Made by a program: the position numbers and the translations under genes. 11,371 nt of DNA from assembly GCA_021738605.1 (NCBI GenBank), contig JAIPBY010000072.1, positions 1 to 11,371 of the forward strand, given 5' to 3'. Below the pieces are notes generated by a model, which was given only the letters and a program-made list of their open reading frames with translations, searched no databases and had not been told where the DNA came from. Source of the DNA: Chitinophagaceae bacterium (lineage in GTDB: Bacteria; Bacteroidota; Bacteroidia; Chitinophagales; Chitinophagaceae). Position 1 is the stretch's first letter; every line of letters starts with the position of its first letter. Shown piece after piece: positions 1 to 8,230 of the stretch.

Positions 1-1080
1 TCCAACGTTGCAGCCTATAGTACCCAGTCTGGTTTGTTGACCACCTCTTATAGTTTTGGTGCCACAGCAGTTACTGCGTTTGCTCCAGCTGCCATTGGAA
101 ACAAGGACCTGAAATGGGAGAGAAGCCAGGAACTCAATCTTGGACTGAACATGGGATTTCTTGACAACAGGATTACAACAACAGTTGAAGTATATAAGAG
201 AAATACCCGTGACCTGATCCTCAACCAGACCCTGCCTACTTCAACAGGTTTCTCATCCGTTGTAACAAATGTTGGAAAGGTCTCCAACAAAGGGCTTGAG
301 ATCATGCTGAATACAAGAAATATTGAGACAAAGAATTTCTCCTGGACCACCAGCATCAATTTTTCTAAAAATATCAACAATATTGAAGCACTTGCCAATG
401 GTGTGACATCTGTGATAGGAAGTGGTCTTTTTGTTGGCAAACCCGTGAGGTCTCATTTTGACTATCAATTTGCTGGAATCTGGCAGCTTGCTGACAGTGT
501 TGCTGCAAAATCTTATGGACAGTTCCCCGGTTCTGTAAAAGTGACCGATACCAACAAAGACGGTGTGATTTCCAATTCAACAGGAAAGGATGACAGGATG
601 TGGTTGGGTACACAGCTTCCTAATTTCACCATGGGTATGACCAACAGGGTAAGTTATAAAAACCTGGATCTTTCGTTTCTATTCTATTACAGAAATGGAA
701 CCATGTTCAAGAATGGTATGTTGGATGGTACCATGGGTGAATACACTGGTGGCCGATACAACAAGATTTACATGAACTATTGGACCAAAAACAACCCAAC
801 CAATGATTTTTATGGCCCTGGCGTTGCACAGCCTTATCGCGGTGCCAGAAGTTATGAAGACGCAAGTTTTGTGAGATTGTCTGATGTTACTATTGGATAT
901 ACTGTCCCCAAGAGTATTTTAGATAAAAGGAAAATTGAAAGAATGAGGATTTATATGCAGGTAATCAACCCTAACTATTGGACCAAATACAATGGAATGG
1001 ATCCTGAATACAATTCAAATACTTATATTGACGATGTACCAAACCTGACTTATGCGGTCGGTCTGAACATTGGTTTCTAA
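1..1080 (+). CDS. SusC-like TonB-dependent outer-membrane transporter, C-terminal part (5' end outside the window)
   Basis: The reading frame is open from the first base and ends at TAA 1078-1080, giving the last 359 residues of a protein that in this family is usually about 1,000 residues long. It would be the outer-membrane beta-barrel that imports oligosaccharides using TonB energy, with the following SusD protein as its lid. Seen in the sequence: alternating aromatic/polar barrel strands, the phrase KWERSQELNLGLNMGF near the start, a DTNKDGVIS loop (bases about 546-572) like the Asp-rich loop common in SusC proteins, a late NYWTKYNGMDPEYN segment resembling the usual SusC ending, and a C-terminal aromatic residue (NIGF) typical of substrates of the BAM complex. 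Plug, carboxypeptidase-like domain and signal peptide would lie upstream. Only 24 bp separate it from susD, as in a standard SusCD pair. The TTG at 34 is an internal Leu codon, not a start. Substrate specificity cannot be read from this part. Confidence 0.95.
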   Translation, partial: SNVAAYSTQSGLLTTSYSFGATAVTAFAPAAIGNKDLKWERSQELNLGLNMGFLDNRITTTVEVYKRNTRDLILNQTLPTSTGFSSVVTNVGKVSNKGLEIMLNTRNIETKNFSWTTSINFSKNINNIEALANGVTSVIGSGLFVGKPVRSHFDYQFAGIWQLADSVAAKSYGQFPGSVKVTDTNKDGVISNSTGKDDRMWLGTQLPNFTMGMTNRVSYKNLDLSFLFYYRNGTMFKNGMLDGTMGEYTGGRYNKIYMNYWTKNNPTNDFYGPGVAQPYRGARSYEDASFVRLSDVTIGYTVPKSILDKRKIERMRIYMQVINPNYWTKYNGMDPEYNSNTYIDDVPNLTYAVGLNIGF

Positions 1081-1104
1081 ATATCAATCCTTAAAAAAAT
1101 AGTC

Positions 1105-3036
1105 ATGAAAAATAATAATTTGATACGCTATATTTTCTCATTTGTCCTTCTTGGATTGGTAGCAGGCGGATGCAAGAAGACATTCCTTGATGAATACAAT
1201 CCAGCCAATCGTACCACTGATAATTTTTATACAACCCCTACAGGATATGAAAGTCTCGTCAATGCATGTTATCCATTGTTGAGGGATATCACCCAACAGC
1301 GTATACCTACCCTCAATGGTACTGATCTTTTTTCAGCAAATGGATGGGGTGGTACTTTGTTGTTTCCAACCTTGACCACACAATCCGGAAGCCCATATGA
1401 TTCGTATGACATCAGCCTCAATTCATCTCTTGGTGAACTGCAATCACTTTGGGACATGCTTTACAGGGAAGTCAATAGGTGTAATGCTGCTGTTAACCGT
1501 GCCACTGCTGTTACCGGTATGGCGGACTCAGTAAAAAACGTAAGGATAGGGGAAGCAAAATTCCTTCGTTCACTTTCTTACTTCTGGGCCGTACAACAAT
1601 GGGGTGATATTCCCATGCCACTCACTGAAACAACTTCAGGAAGCCTGACGGTAAAAAAGACTATAGCAAAGGATGTGTACACGCAGATCATCACTGATCT
1701 TAATGATGCAATCGCAAAATTACCTGTTTCCCAAATTCCGGGCAGGGTTACAAGAGGTGCAGCACAATTTTTGCTTGCCCGCGTATACCTGACCAGGGGT
1801 TGGAATTTCAACAATTCTCTTGGTGGAACAAGTGCAGACTTCACGAGCGCGCTGGTACTTTGTGATAATTTGATTGCATCAGGATTGTATCCAATGGAAA
1901 CCAACTGGAACAATCTTTGGCCCATTCACAACAAGAATCCTAAAAAAGAAACGGCTACTGCTGCAAGTTCTGTTGCTGTGGCCAACGCCAGCAAAGAGGT
2001 TATTTTTGCTGTGCAATATGCCAACGGAACTGGAACTGCTTACAATGGTGATGCCAACCTGAGTACTGCCAATGGAACCATTGGAAATGACCTTCATACC
2101 AGGTTTAGTGGTGGTCCCAATGGTGTAGCACAAGAATCGCGGACAGCTACTTACAACAGGTTTTTGCCCAATCATAATGTTACGTGGGGCGCTTACAGGT
2201 TGTTTGATCCTCAGATGGATATCCGTTATGAAGGAACCTTTAACAGTGTAGTTTATGCAACAATTGCAGGTACAGTATCATTGGCGGCCAATAAGCCATA
2301 TCCACAAGCAATAACACAATCTTTTGCCATCAGTGATACCACAGCAATTGTTCTGCCTTGGAATGTACCCATGAACAATGTTGCCCAGCTTGGTGTAAAT
2401 ATCCCTGGGGGAAAGAAAAAGTATGCAGTACAAAATGTAGTTGATCTATTTTGGTTGGGCAAGATTACCTCACCAACACAACAAATCAACGATGCAATGG
2501 GATGGGGTGGTCCGATGTTCTGGAAGTTCTGGCAGCCTGGCATCACTTATGGTGATGGCTTCTCAACATTCAATGATCCCCTTTTCCGTTCTGCTGAGTT
2601 GTATCTGATGGCTGCTGAGGCTATTGTGAAGGGCGCTACAGGTGCCAGATTGGGAACTGCTGATGTATATTATAACAGGGTTTTGGACAGGGCTTTGGGT
2701 ACCAATGCAGGCAGATCTCCCAACCGCGCAACCAATCCAGGAAATGTATTGGACCCACTGACAAATATCACCTCTTACCGAGCAACTCCTTCTACCATCA
2801 ACATTGACATGATCCTAGATGAGTATGGACGTGAATTCCTAGGAGAAGGTAACGAACGTTGGTACCAACTGAAGCGTACAGGAAAACTCATTGAGCGTGC
2901 TACAAAATTCAATGGCTGGACTTCTTGGGGTCGTGCAGGTGTTTCTCAAATTGCTGCCAAGCATTTGTTGAGACCAATTCCGCAAGGGATGCTTGATAAC
3001 TCCAATCCAAGGATTGAACAGAATCCTGGATATTAA
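1105..3036 (+). CDS. SusD/RagB-family surface glycan-binding lipoprotein
   Basis: This 643-residue lipoprotein should sit on the outer face of the outer membrane and pass glycan to the SusC transporter encoded 24 bp upstream. The N-terminus has a short basic stretch, a hydrophobic core and a lipobox ending at Cys23 (LVAGGC), so it is a signal peptidase II substrate; the following KKTFLDEYNP is typical of mature SusD proteins. Residues about 148-175 (EAKFLRSLSYFWAVQQWGDIPMP) match the conserved TPR-like helix region of the family. The C-terminus, LLRPIPQGMLDNSNPRIEQNPGY, is the family signature ending. The length is above the roughly 500-600 residues common for SusD homologues, with the extra sequence probably in the variable glycan-contacting middle region. 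The start at ATG 1105 places the signal peptide directly at the N-terminus. A strong terminator follows 17 bp after the stop. The family call is secure; the ligand is unknown. Confidence 0.97.
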   Translation: MKNNNLIRYIFSFVLLGLVAGGCKKTFLDEYNPANRTTDNFYTTPTGYESLVNACYPLLRDITQQRIPTLNGTDLFSANGWGGTLLFPTLTTQSGSPYDSYDISLNSSLGELQSLWDMLYREVNRCNAAVNRATAVTGMADSVKNVRIGEAKFLRSLSYFWAVQQWGDIPMPLTETTSGSLTVKKTIAKDVYTQIITDLNDAIAKLPVSQIPGRVTRGAAQFLLARVYLTRGWNFNNSLGGTSADFTSALVLCDNLIASGLYPMETNWNNLWPIHNKNPKKETATAASSVAVANASKEVIFAVQYANGTGTAYNGDANLSTANGTIGNDLHTRFSGGPNGVAQESRTATYNRFLPNHNVTWGAYRLFDPQMDIRYEGTFNSVVYATIAGTVSLAANKPYPQAITQSFAISDTTAIVLPWNVPMNNVAQLGVNIPGGKKKYAVQNVVDLFWLGKITSPTQQINDAMGWGGPMFWKFWQPGITYGDGFSTFNDPLFRSAELYLMAAEAIVKGATGARLGTADVYYNRVLDRALGTNAGRSPNRATNPGNVLDPLTNITSYRATPSTINIDMILDEYGREFLGEGNERWYQLKRTGKLIERATKFNGWTSWGRAGVSQIAAKHLLRPIPQGMLDNSNPRIEQNPGY

Positions 3037-3053
3037 TATTCAATATTGATTAT

Positions 3054-3096
3054 AAAATGCCAGGTATTCATAAGTGATGAATACCTGGCATTTTTT
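3054..3096 (+). terminator. Rho-independent terminator after susD
   Basis: Bases 3054-3071 and 3077-3094 form a perfect 18-bp stem (core ATGCCAGGTATTCAT) closed by the five-base loop AAGTG. The run of six T at 3091-3096 overlaps the 3' base of the stem and more T-rich sequence follows. It lies 17 bp after the susD stop and about 45 bp before the GH92 gene. It should end or strongly reduce transcription from the SusCD unit. The A-run at the left foot could give weak function on the opposite strand, but no convergent gene is present. Confidence 0.93.
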
Positions 3097-3140
3097 CTTT
3101 GTTTTATTTTTAGCCCTTAACAACCAAACTTGCGAAGCTC

Positions 3141-5492
3141 ATGTCGATGAAATCTTTCTTATTTTCTATATTGCTTTTTTCAATTTTCAGTAGTGTAACC
3201 CATGCCCAAAAGACTGTCACCAAAACCAGAAAATCAGATTTGGTAGAGGTGATGGTTGATGCAGCCAACTCCAGGTTTTTCTATTTCAGTTCAGCCACCA
3301 GGCCTTTTGGAATGGTCAATCTCAGTCCGGACATGAACCTCAAAGGAGTTTGGAACACAGGGTATAAATACAATGAAGATACCATCAGGTGTTTCAGCCA
3401 TATCCATTGCTGGGAATTATCCGGAATTCCAGTACTCCCAACTACAGGAAAATTCAGGGGACATTTGGGATCGGATGTGTATGGCTCAACCTATTCTCAT
3501 CAGACTGAAGTTGCAAAGCCTGGTTACCACAAGATCACATTGAATATCTATGGCGTTACTGCTGAGTTGACCTCTACAACAAGGGTTGGTTTTCATCGGT
3601 ATACTTTCCCAAAATCTGATTCAAGCTTTATTCAATTTGATTTCACTACCGTTTTGGGCTCTTCCGAAACCCAGCAGGCAAAAGTCACTCAGGTCTCCAA
3701 TAATCAAATTGTAGGCGAAGTTGTGATGGCTGCAACCATAAGAAGACCAAAGCCAATAACTGTTTATTTTGTTGTTGATTTTGACAAGGCATTTGAACAG
3801 TTTGGCGGTTGGAAAGACGGACAAATTATCAGCACTGCAAAAGAAATTTCAGGGCCTCATACAGGCGCTTTTGTTCGCTTTAAAACAAATGAGAACGAAG
3901 TCAGGATGATGAAGGTTGCCATCTCTTATGTAAGCATAGAAGAAGCAAAGAAAAACCTAAAGGCCGAATTGACCCATTGGGATTTCGCCAGGGTGGTCAG
4001 GGAATCAGCACAAGAATGGGACAATTGGTTGGGAAGGATAGAGGTTGAAGGAGGAACCAATACAGAGCAACGACGTTTTTATACAGACCTGTTTCATGCC
4101 TTGCAAGGAAGAAGGATTATGAGTGATGTGAGTGGATCTTATATTGACAATACCGGAGCAAAGCCTCTCGCACGCAATATCCCAATTGGCGCTGATGGAA
4201 AGCCCAAATACAAGATGTACAATTCTGATTCTTATTGGGGAGCACAATGGTCGCTCAATACCTTATGGCACCTTGTCTATCCTGAGGTTACGGAAGAGTT
4301 CATTAATTCCATGCTGAAAATGTATGATGATGGAGGGTTGATTCCGCGTGGTCCTTCCGGTGGAAATTATACCTATGTGATGACGGGAGCAACAACAACT
4401 CCGTTCATTGTAAGTGCATACCTCAAAGGCATCAGGGGCTTTGATATGGCCAAGGCCTATGAAGGAATGCGCAAAGATCATTTTCCTGGAGGAATGATGA
4501 GCAAGGCAGGGTATGAGCACAAGACTTTCAAGGGTGGGGGAATTGAAGAGTATATTTCAATGGGATATGTACCTCATCCGCTGCATCCTATCAAGTACGG
4601 TTTTCACCAGGATGGTGCAGCACAAACACTTGAGTATGCTTACCAGGATTTTGCAATGGCCCAGATAGCAAAGGTTTTGAACAAGCAAAGCGATTATGAC
4701 CTTTTTATGCAGCGCTCAGGCAATTATAAGAATGTATTCAACAAGGAAATTGGATGGATGCTTGCAAAGGACAGGAGCGGTAAATGGGCTGATCCAGTGG
4801 ATATTCTTCAATATGAGCGAGGTTTCAATGAAGGCAATGCCGCACAATATAGCTGGTTTGTTCCCCATGATGTTCCGGGTTTGATTGCCCTGCATGGCGG
4901 CAAAGACAAGTTTACCGATAAACTCAATTTTGCTTTCACCGAAGCACGCAAACATGGTTTTGTTTCTGGTAAATCTGAGAACCCGCCAGATAGAGAAGCG
5001 CAACGCCGCGTATACATCAATTACGGCAATCAGCCTTGTATGCAAACACCTTTTCTTTTCAACTATGCAGGAAAGCCATGGCTAACCCAGTACTGGACCA
5101 GGCAGCTCATTGATTCAGTGTACAGTGGAATTTCTCCACAAAAAGGATACAGTGGAGATGAAGACCAGGGATTGATGGGTTCATTGGCCGTCCTGCTTAA
5201 AATTGGACTTTTTTCAACAGACGGAGGAACATCTGAAAAACCTTTTTATGAGATTACCAGTCCTATTTTCAAAAAGATTACCATAAAACTCAATGATCAA
5301 TATTACCCCGGAAAGCAATTTGTGATTGAGGCCAAAAACAATGTTCCGGGTAATCTTTACATTCAGTCTGCAACACTCAATGGTGCTGCTATCTCAAAAC
5401 CTTTCTTCGATCATTCAGCATTGATAAAGGGTGGAAGTTTGATGCTGCAGATGGGACCTTCCCCCAACAAAAAATGGGGTATAAAGGATTGA
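3141..5492 (+). CDS. Secreted glycoside hydrolase, family GH92 (alpha-mannosidase-like, divergent)
   Basis: GH92 enzymes are calcium-dependent exo-acting alpha-mannosidases that invert configuration. This 783-residue protein has a signal peptide (MKSFLFSILLFSIFSSVTHA, cleavage likely before Gln23), so it is periplasmic or surface-exposed. Family marks: an N-terminal beta-sandwich with FSHIHCWELSGIPVLPTTG (85-103); the (alpha/alpha)6 domain with GNYTYVMTG (408-416); NEGNAAQYSWFVPHDVPG (563-580), where Glu564 fits the general acid; YGNQP (628-632); YAGKPWLTQYWTRQ (642-655); GDEDQG (672-677), whose D-x-D pair Asp673/Asp675 fits the general-base aspartates; and the ending MGPSPNKKWG (771-780). 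Divergence: the usual His-His in the EPxHH segment is replaced by Gln-Thr (about 635-636), and the block after GDED is GLMGSLAVLLKIGLF instead of the usual SAWYVxSALGxY-like sequence. Mannose specificity is therefore likely but not certain. ATG 3141 and ATG 3147 are both possible starts; the latter gives a cleaner signal peptide. It follows the terminator and probably opens the enzyme operon. Confidence 0.9.
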   Translation: MSMKSFLFSILLFSIFSSVTHAQKTVTKTRKSDLVEVMVDAANSRFFYFSSATRPFGMVNLSPDMNLKGVWNTGYKYNEDTIRCFSHIHCWELSGIPVLPTTGKFRGHLGSDVYGSTYSHQTEVAKPGYHKITLNIYGVTAELTSTTRVGFHRYTFPKSDSSFIQFDFTTVLGSSETQQAKVTQVSNNQIVGEVVMAATIRRPKPITVYFVVDFDKAFEQFGGWKDGQIISTAKEISGPHTGAFVRFKTNENEVRMMKVAISYVSIEEAKKNLKAELTHWDFARVVRESAQEWDNWLGRIEVEGGTNTEQRRFYTDLFHALQGRRIMSDVSGSYIDNTGAKPLARNIPIGADGKPKYKMYNSDSYWGAQWSLNTLWHLVYPEVTEEFINSMLKMYDDGGLIPRGPSGGNYTYVMTGATTTPFIVSAYLKGIRGFDMAKAYEGMRKDHFPGGMMSKAGYEHKTFKGGGIEEYISMGYVPHPLHPIKYGFHQDGAAQTLEYAYQDFAMAQIAKVLNKQSDYDLFMQRSGNYKNVFNKEIGWMLAKDRSGKWADPVDILQYERGFNEGNAAQYSWFVPHDVPGLIALHGGKDKFTDKLNFAFTEARKHGFVSGKSENPPDREAQRRVYINYGNQPCMQTPFLFNYAGKPWLTQYWTRQLIDSVYSGISPQKGYSGDEDQGLMGSLAVLLKIGLFSTDGGTSEKPFYEITSPIFKKITIKLNDQYYPGKQFVIEAKNNVPGNLYIQSATLNGAAISKPFFDHSALIKGGSLMLQMGPSPNKKWGIKD

Positions 5493-5540
5493 TGAATACA
5501 CCATGCTAACATATTTTACCTTAATACTGATTTACACCCG

Positions 5541-6617
5541 ATGACAAAAAAAGTTTCGATAAAGGATATTGCCAAAGAACTTGAACTTTCGATTACAACA
5601 GTGTCGTTTGTAATCAATGGAAAGAGTGAGGAAATGGGCATCAGTGAAGCAACATCCAGTAAAGTTTTGGAGCTTATCAAAAAAAGGGATTATAGCCCTA
5701 ATAATGCAGCCAGGCTTCTTCGTACTGGAAAGTCCAATACCATTGGATTGATTGTAGAAGATCTTGGAAACTATTTCTTTGGCAATATCGCCAAAGTTGT
5801 TGAATTGGAAGCTTCAAAAAGGGGATACAATGTTTTTTTGAGCAGTACTGACAATAATCCTAAAACAGCAAAAGCGCTGATAAGAAAAATGCGCAACAGC
5901 TCAGTAGATGGAATGATCATTACACCAACCAAAGACCTTAACCAGGAGCTCGAGGATCTTAAAAATGATAAGATTCCTTTTGTATTGTTGGATAGAACAG
6001 TTCCTGGACTTTCTGCCAACGCAGTGGTGCTCGACAATTTTAAAGGTGCCCATGATCTTACTGTGCATTTGCTTAACAATGGCTACCAGAGAATTGGATT
6101 TGTTACCATCCACAGTGATATGTCTCAAATGATTGAGAGGGAGAGAGGCTATTGGTCTGCGATGGAATCATCAAATAATCCAAGCTCGAAGGAACTTGTG
6201 TTAAAAGTAAAATTTGATGATTCGGCGCAAAGTATCATATCTTCCATCATTTCTTTTGTTACGAAAAATCCCTCAATAGAAGCATTGTTTTTTGCAACAA
6301 ATTACCTGGGTGTACATGGCATAGAAGCCTTGAAGCAGATGGAAAAATCCATGCCTGATGACTTGGCCGTAGTAAGTTTTGATGACAATGATCTTTTTAG
6401 GTTATTTACTCCATCCATTACGGTAGCATCACAGCCATTAAGACAGATTGGAGTAGAAACAATTGAACTGTTGCTGCGGTTGGTAGAAAATGGAATTAAA
6501 CATGAAAGCCCGATCAGTAAGGTTCTTGAGCCAGAATTGATTGAAAGACAGTCTTCCGTTCAAAGGCCTTTATGGGAGATTGAGCAAACATTGAAAAAAT
6601 CATTCAATAAAATATAA
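5541..6617 (+). CDS. LacI/GalR-family transcriptional regulator
   Basis: This is a 358-residue cytoplasmic DNA-binding regulator that should respond to a sugar or sugar derivative. Residues 5-26 (VSIKDIAKELELSITTVSFVIN) form the LacI helix-turn-helix. Residues 55-64 (NAARLLRTGK) are the hinge helix that contacts the operator minor groove. From about 67 (TIGLIVEDLGNYFFGNIAK) onward it has the periplasmic-binding-protein-like effector domain, with the characteristic DGMIITPT (123-130), PFVLLDR (146-152), GYQRIGFVT (181-189) and LAVVSFDDNDLFRLFTPSITVASQP (275-299) blocks. The length is normal. It begins 48 bp after the GH92 stop and ends 4 bp before the next sulfatase start, so it is embedded in the operon it probably controls. 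I could not identify a convincing palindromic operator in the short intergenic regions. Family call secure; effector unknown. Confidence 0.96.
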   Translation: MTKKVSIKDIAKELELSITTVSFVINGKSEEMGISEATSSKVLELIKKRDYSPNNAARLLRTGKSNTIGLIVEDLGNYFFGNIAKVVELEASKRGYNVFLSSTDNNPKTAKALIRKMRNSSVDGMIITPTKDLNQELEDLKNDKIPFVLLDRTVPGLSANAVVLDNFKGAHDLTVHLLNNGYQRIGFVTIHSDMSQMIERERGYWSAMESSNNPSSKELVLKVKFDDSAQSIISSIISFVTKNPSIEALFFATNYLGVHGIEALKQMEKSMPDDLAVVSFDDNDLFRLFTPSITVASQPLRQIGVETIELLLRLVENGIKHESPISKVLEPELIERQSSVQRPLWEIEQTLKKSFNKI

Positions 6618-6621
6618 ACGT

Positions 6622-8208
6622 GTGAAAAGGATCATTTTTCTGTTGGCTATTGTATTGGTGTCATCTGTTTTCAGGAGCAATCATATCCTGCCTGTAACAA
6701 TTCCAAAGACAATCAATCGCCCACCCAACATCCTTTTTGCCATAGCAGATGACCAGTCATTTGCACATGTTTCTGCAATGGGTCAGGATATCTTTAAAAC
6801 GCCTTATTTTGATGAAGTGGCAAAGCGGGGAATACTGTTTACAAACGCTTTTGTTGCTGCACCACAGTGCAGCCCATCCCGGGCAGCAATGCTAACAGGG
6901 AAAAATATTTGGCAACTGGAAGAAGCGGGAACCCACTCGAGTTATTTCCCTAAAAAATTTCCAGTTTTTACCAATGCATTGGAAACTGAAGGATATTTTA
7001 TTGGTTTCACAGGCAAAGCCTGGGATCCGGGTAATTTTGAAAATGCAGGATGGGATAGAAACCCAGTAGGGCCGGAGTACAACAAGAGGAAGTTCGAAAA
7101 AGTACCTGCCAAAGGAATTGTCAATACAGACTATGCTGCCAATTTTAATGATTTTCTCAAAGATAAGCCAGCAGACAAACCTTTTTTCTTTTGGTATGGA
7201 TCCAAAGAACCACACCGGGTTTATGAAGCTGGTTCTGGTGCAAAGTCGGGACTCAAAGCAACTGATTCAACAGTGCCACGGTTTTTACCCAATGATGATC
7301 TGGTTAAAAATGATATGCTTGATTATGCTTTGGAAATTGGTTGGTTCGACAAGCAATTGGGGGAAATGATTAAAATGCTTGAAGCGCGTGGTGAGTTGGA
7401 CAATACCATCATTATTGTTACCGCAGACAATGGCATGGCATTTCCTTATGCAAAAGCAAATTTACAGGACTATGGAACGCATATACCACTGGCCATTTGC
7501 GGTCCATCCATCAAAGGATCTTCCCGAAAAGTAACTGACCTCGTAGGCATGATTGATCTTGCTCCAACCATCATGGATCTTGCTGGCGTCAAGCATTTCG
7601 AAGGTATTACCGGTAAATCTTTGTTGACCATCCTTCAATCCAATGCTTCAGGCCTGGTAGATCCATCCAGGTCATATGTGCTTACAGGCAGAGAAAGGCA
7701 TACCCATGCACGTCCGGACAACCTGGGCTATCCTGCAAGGGCCATCAGAACACAACAATATTTGTATATCAAGAACTATACCCCCGATCGTTGGCCAGCA
7801 GGGGATCCGGCACCCAATAAACAAATGGTTGCAGGCGGAAATGCTGATGAGAAATTTGTTGAAGGGTATGAGGATATTGATGCATCCCCTACCAAAACAC
7901 ACATGATCAAAGACCGCCAGTCATTTCCTGGTTTGTTTGCCCTCGGTTTCGAAAAAAGAAATCCCGAACAATTGTATGACATCATCAAAGATCCTTATTG
8001 TCTCAACGATTTGGCTAAAGATAAAAAGATGGCCAAGATCAAATCAAACCTCAAAACTTTGCTGGAATCGAAGCTAAAAGAACAGCACGATCCCAGGGCT
8101 GAAGGAAAAGGAGATGTCTTTGAAAGTTATCCAAGATTTGGTGCCATGAAATATTTTGATGGATTCAAGGAAAGGGGTAAGTACAATCCTGCATTTACAA
8201 ATAAATAA
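6622..8208 (+). CDS. Exported sulfatase, S1 family (S1_8 / heparan N-sulfatase-like)
   Basis: This is a type I formylglycine-dependent sulfatase of 528 residues that would hydrolyse a sulfate ester or sulfamate on an imported saccharide. The catalytic motif CSPSRAAMLTG starts at Cys83, the residue to be converted to formylglycine. Metal-ligand motifs are IADD (Asp43, Asp44) and ADN (Asp269, Asn270); KEPH (195-198) supplies a probable sulfate-pocket His. The segment TGKAWDPGNF (130-139) replaces the GKWHxG of ordinary arylsulfatases, and GYPARAIRTQQYLYIKNYTPDRWPAGDP (369-396) and DNGMAFPYAKANLQDYGTHIP (269-289) resemble the S1_8 / SGSH-like group. Databases often label such proteins heparan N-sulfatase, but the group acts on several glycans, so substrate is open. 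The N-terminal hydrophobic stretch after Lys-Arg indicates Sec export. The start is GTG at 6622, 4 bp after the LacI stop; no ATG lies before residue 53, inside the catalytic domain, so GTG is preferred. Translational coupling to the LacI gene is likely. Confidence 0.92.
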   Translation: MKRIIFLLAIVLVSSVFRSNHILPVTIPKTINRPPNILFAIADDQSFAHVSAMGQDIFKTPYFDEVAKRGILFTNAFVAAPQCSPSRAAMLTGKNIWQLEEAGTHSSYFPKKFPVFTNALETEGYFIGFTGKAWDPGNFENAGWDRNPVGPEYNKRKFEKVPAKGIVNTDYAANFNDFLKDKPADKPFFFWYGSKEPHRVYEAGSGAKSGLKATDSTVPRFLPNDDLVKNDMLDYALEIGWFDKQLGEMIKMLEARGELDNTIIIVTADNGMAFPYAKANLQDYGTHIPLAICGPSIKGSSRKVTDLVGMIDLAPTIMDLAGVKHFEGITGKSLLTILQSNASGLVDPSRSYVLTGRERHTHARPDNLGYPARAIRTQQYLYIKNYTPDRWPAGDPAPNKQMVAGGNADEKFVEGYEDIDASPTKTHMIKDRQSFPGLFALGFEKRNPEQLYDIIKDPYCLNDLAKDKKMAKIKSNLKTLLESKLKEQHDPRAEGKGDVFESYPRFGAMKYFDGFKERGKYNPAFTNK

Positions 8209-8230
8209 ACCAATCATTTAAACTTTAACC

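Noticed and set aside
48..440. Antisense open frame of 130 codons opposite the SusC gene
   Set aside because: It overlaps a clear family protein on the other strand and its translation resembles no recognisable domain; it is a shadow of the coding strand.
546..572. EF-hand-like DTNKDGVIS loop in the SusC fragment as an added calcium-binding domain
   Set aside because: Such Asp-rich loops are a regular feature of SusC-type barrels, so it is not an extra domain.
3032..3046. AATATT-C-AATATT inverted repeat just after susD
   Set aside because: It is short, purely AT and has a one-base spacer; chance is likely, and the adjacent 18-bp hairpin explains termination.
3097..3140. Bacteroidota-type promoter (TTTG near -33, TAnnTTTG near -7) upstream of the GH92 gene
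   Set aside because: A TTTG occurs at 3098-3101, but no matching -7 element is found about 20 bp downstream, so I do not call a promoter.
4716..5045. Antisense open frame of 109 codons opposite the GH92 gene
   Set aside because: It lies across the most conserved part of GH92, has no plausible domain or leader, and is best explained as a reverse-frame by-product.
5493..5540. Promoter or LacI operator in the gap before the regulator gene
   Set aside because: The 48 bp are AT-rich, but I see no convincing palindrome with a central CG and no good promoter match.
6622..8208. Naming the first sulfatase a heparan N-sulfatase
   Set aside because: The group resemblance is real, but members act on several glycans and nothing else here is specific for heparan.
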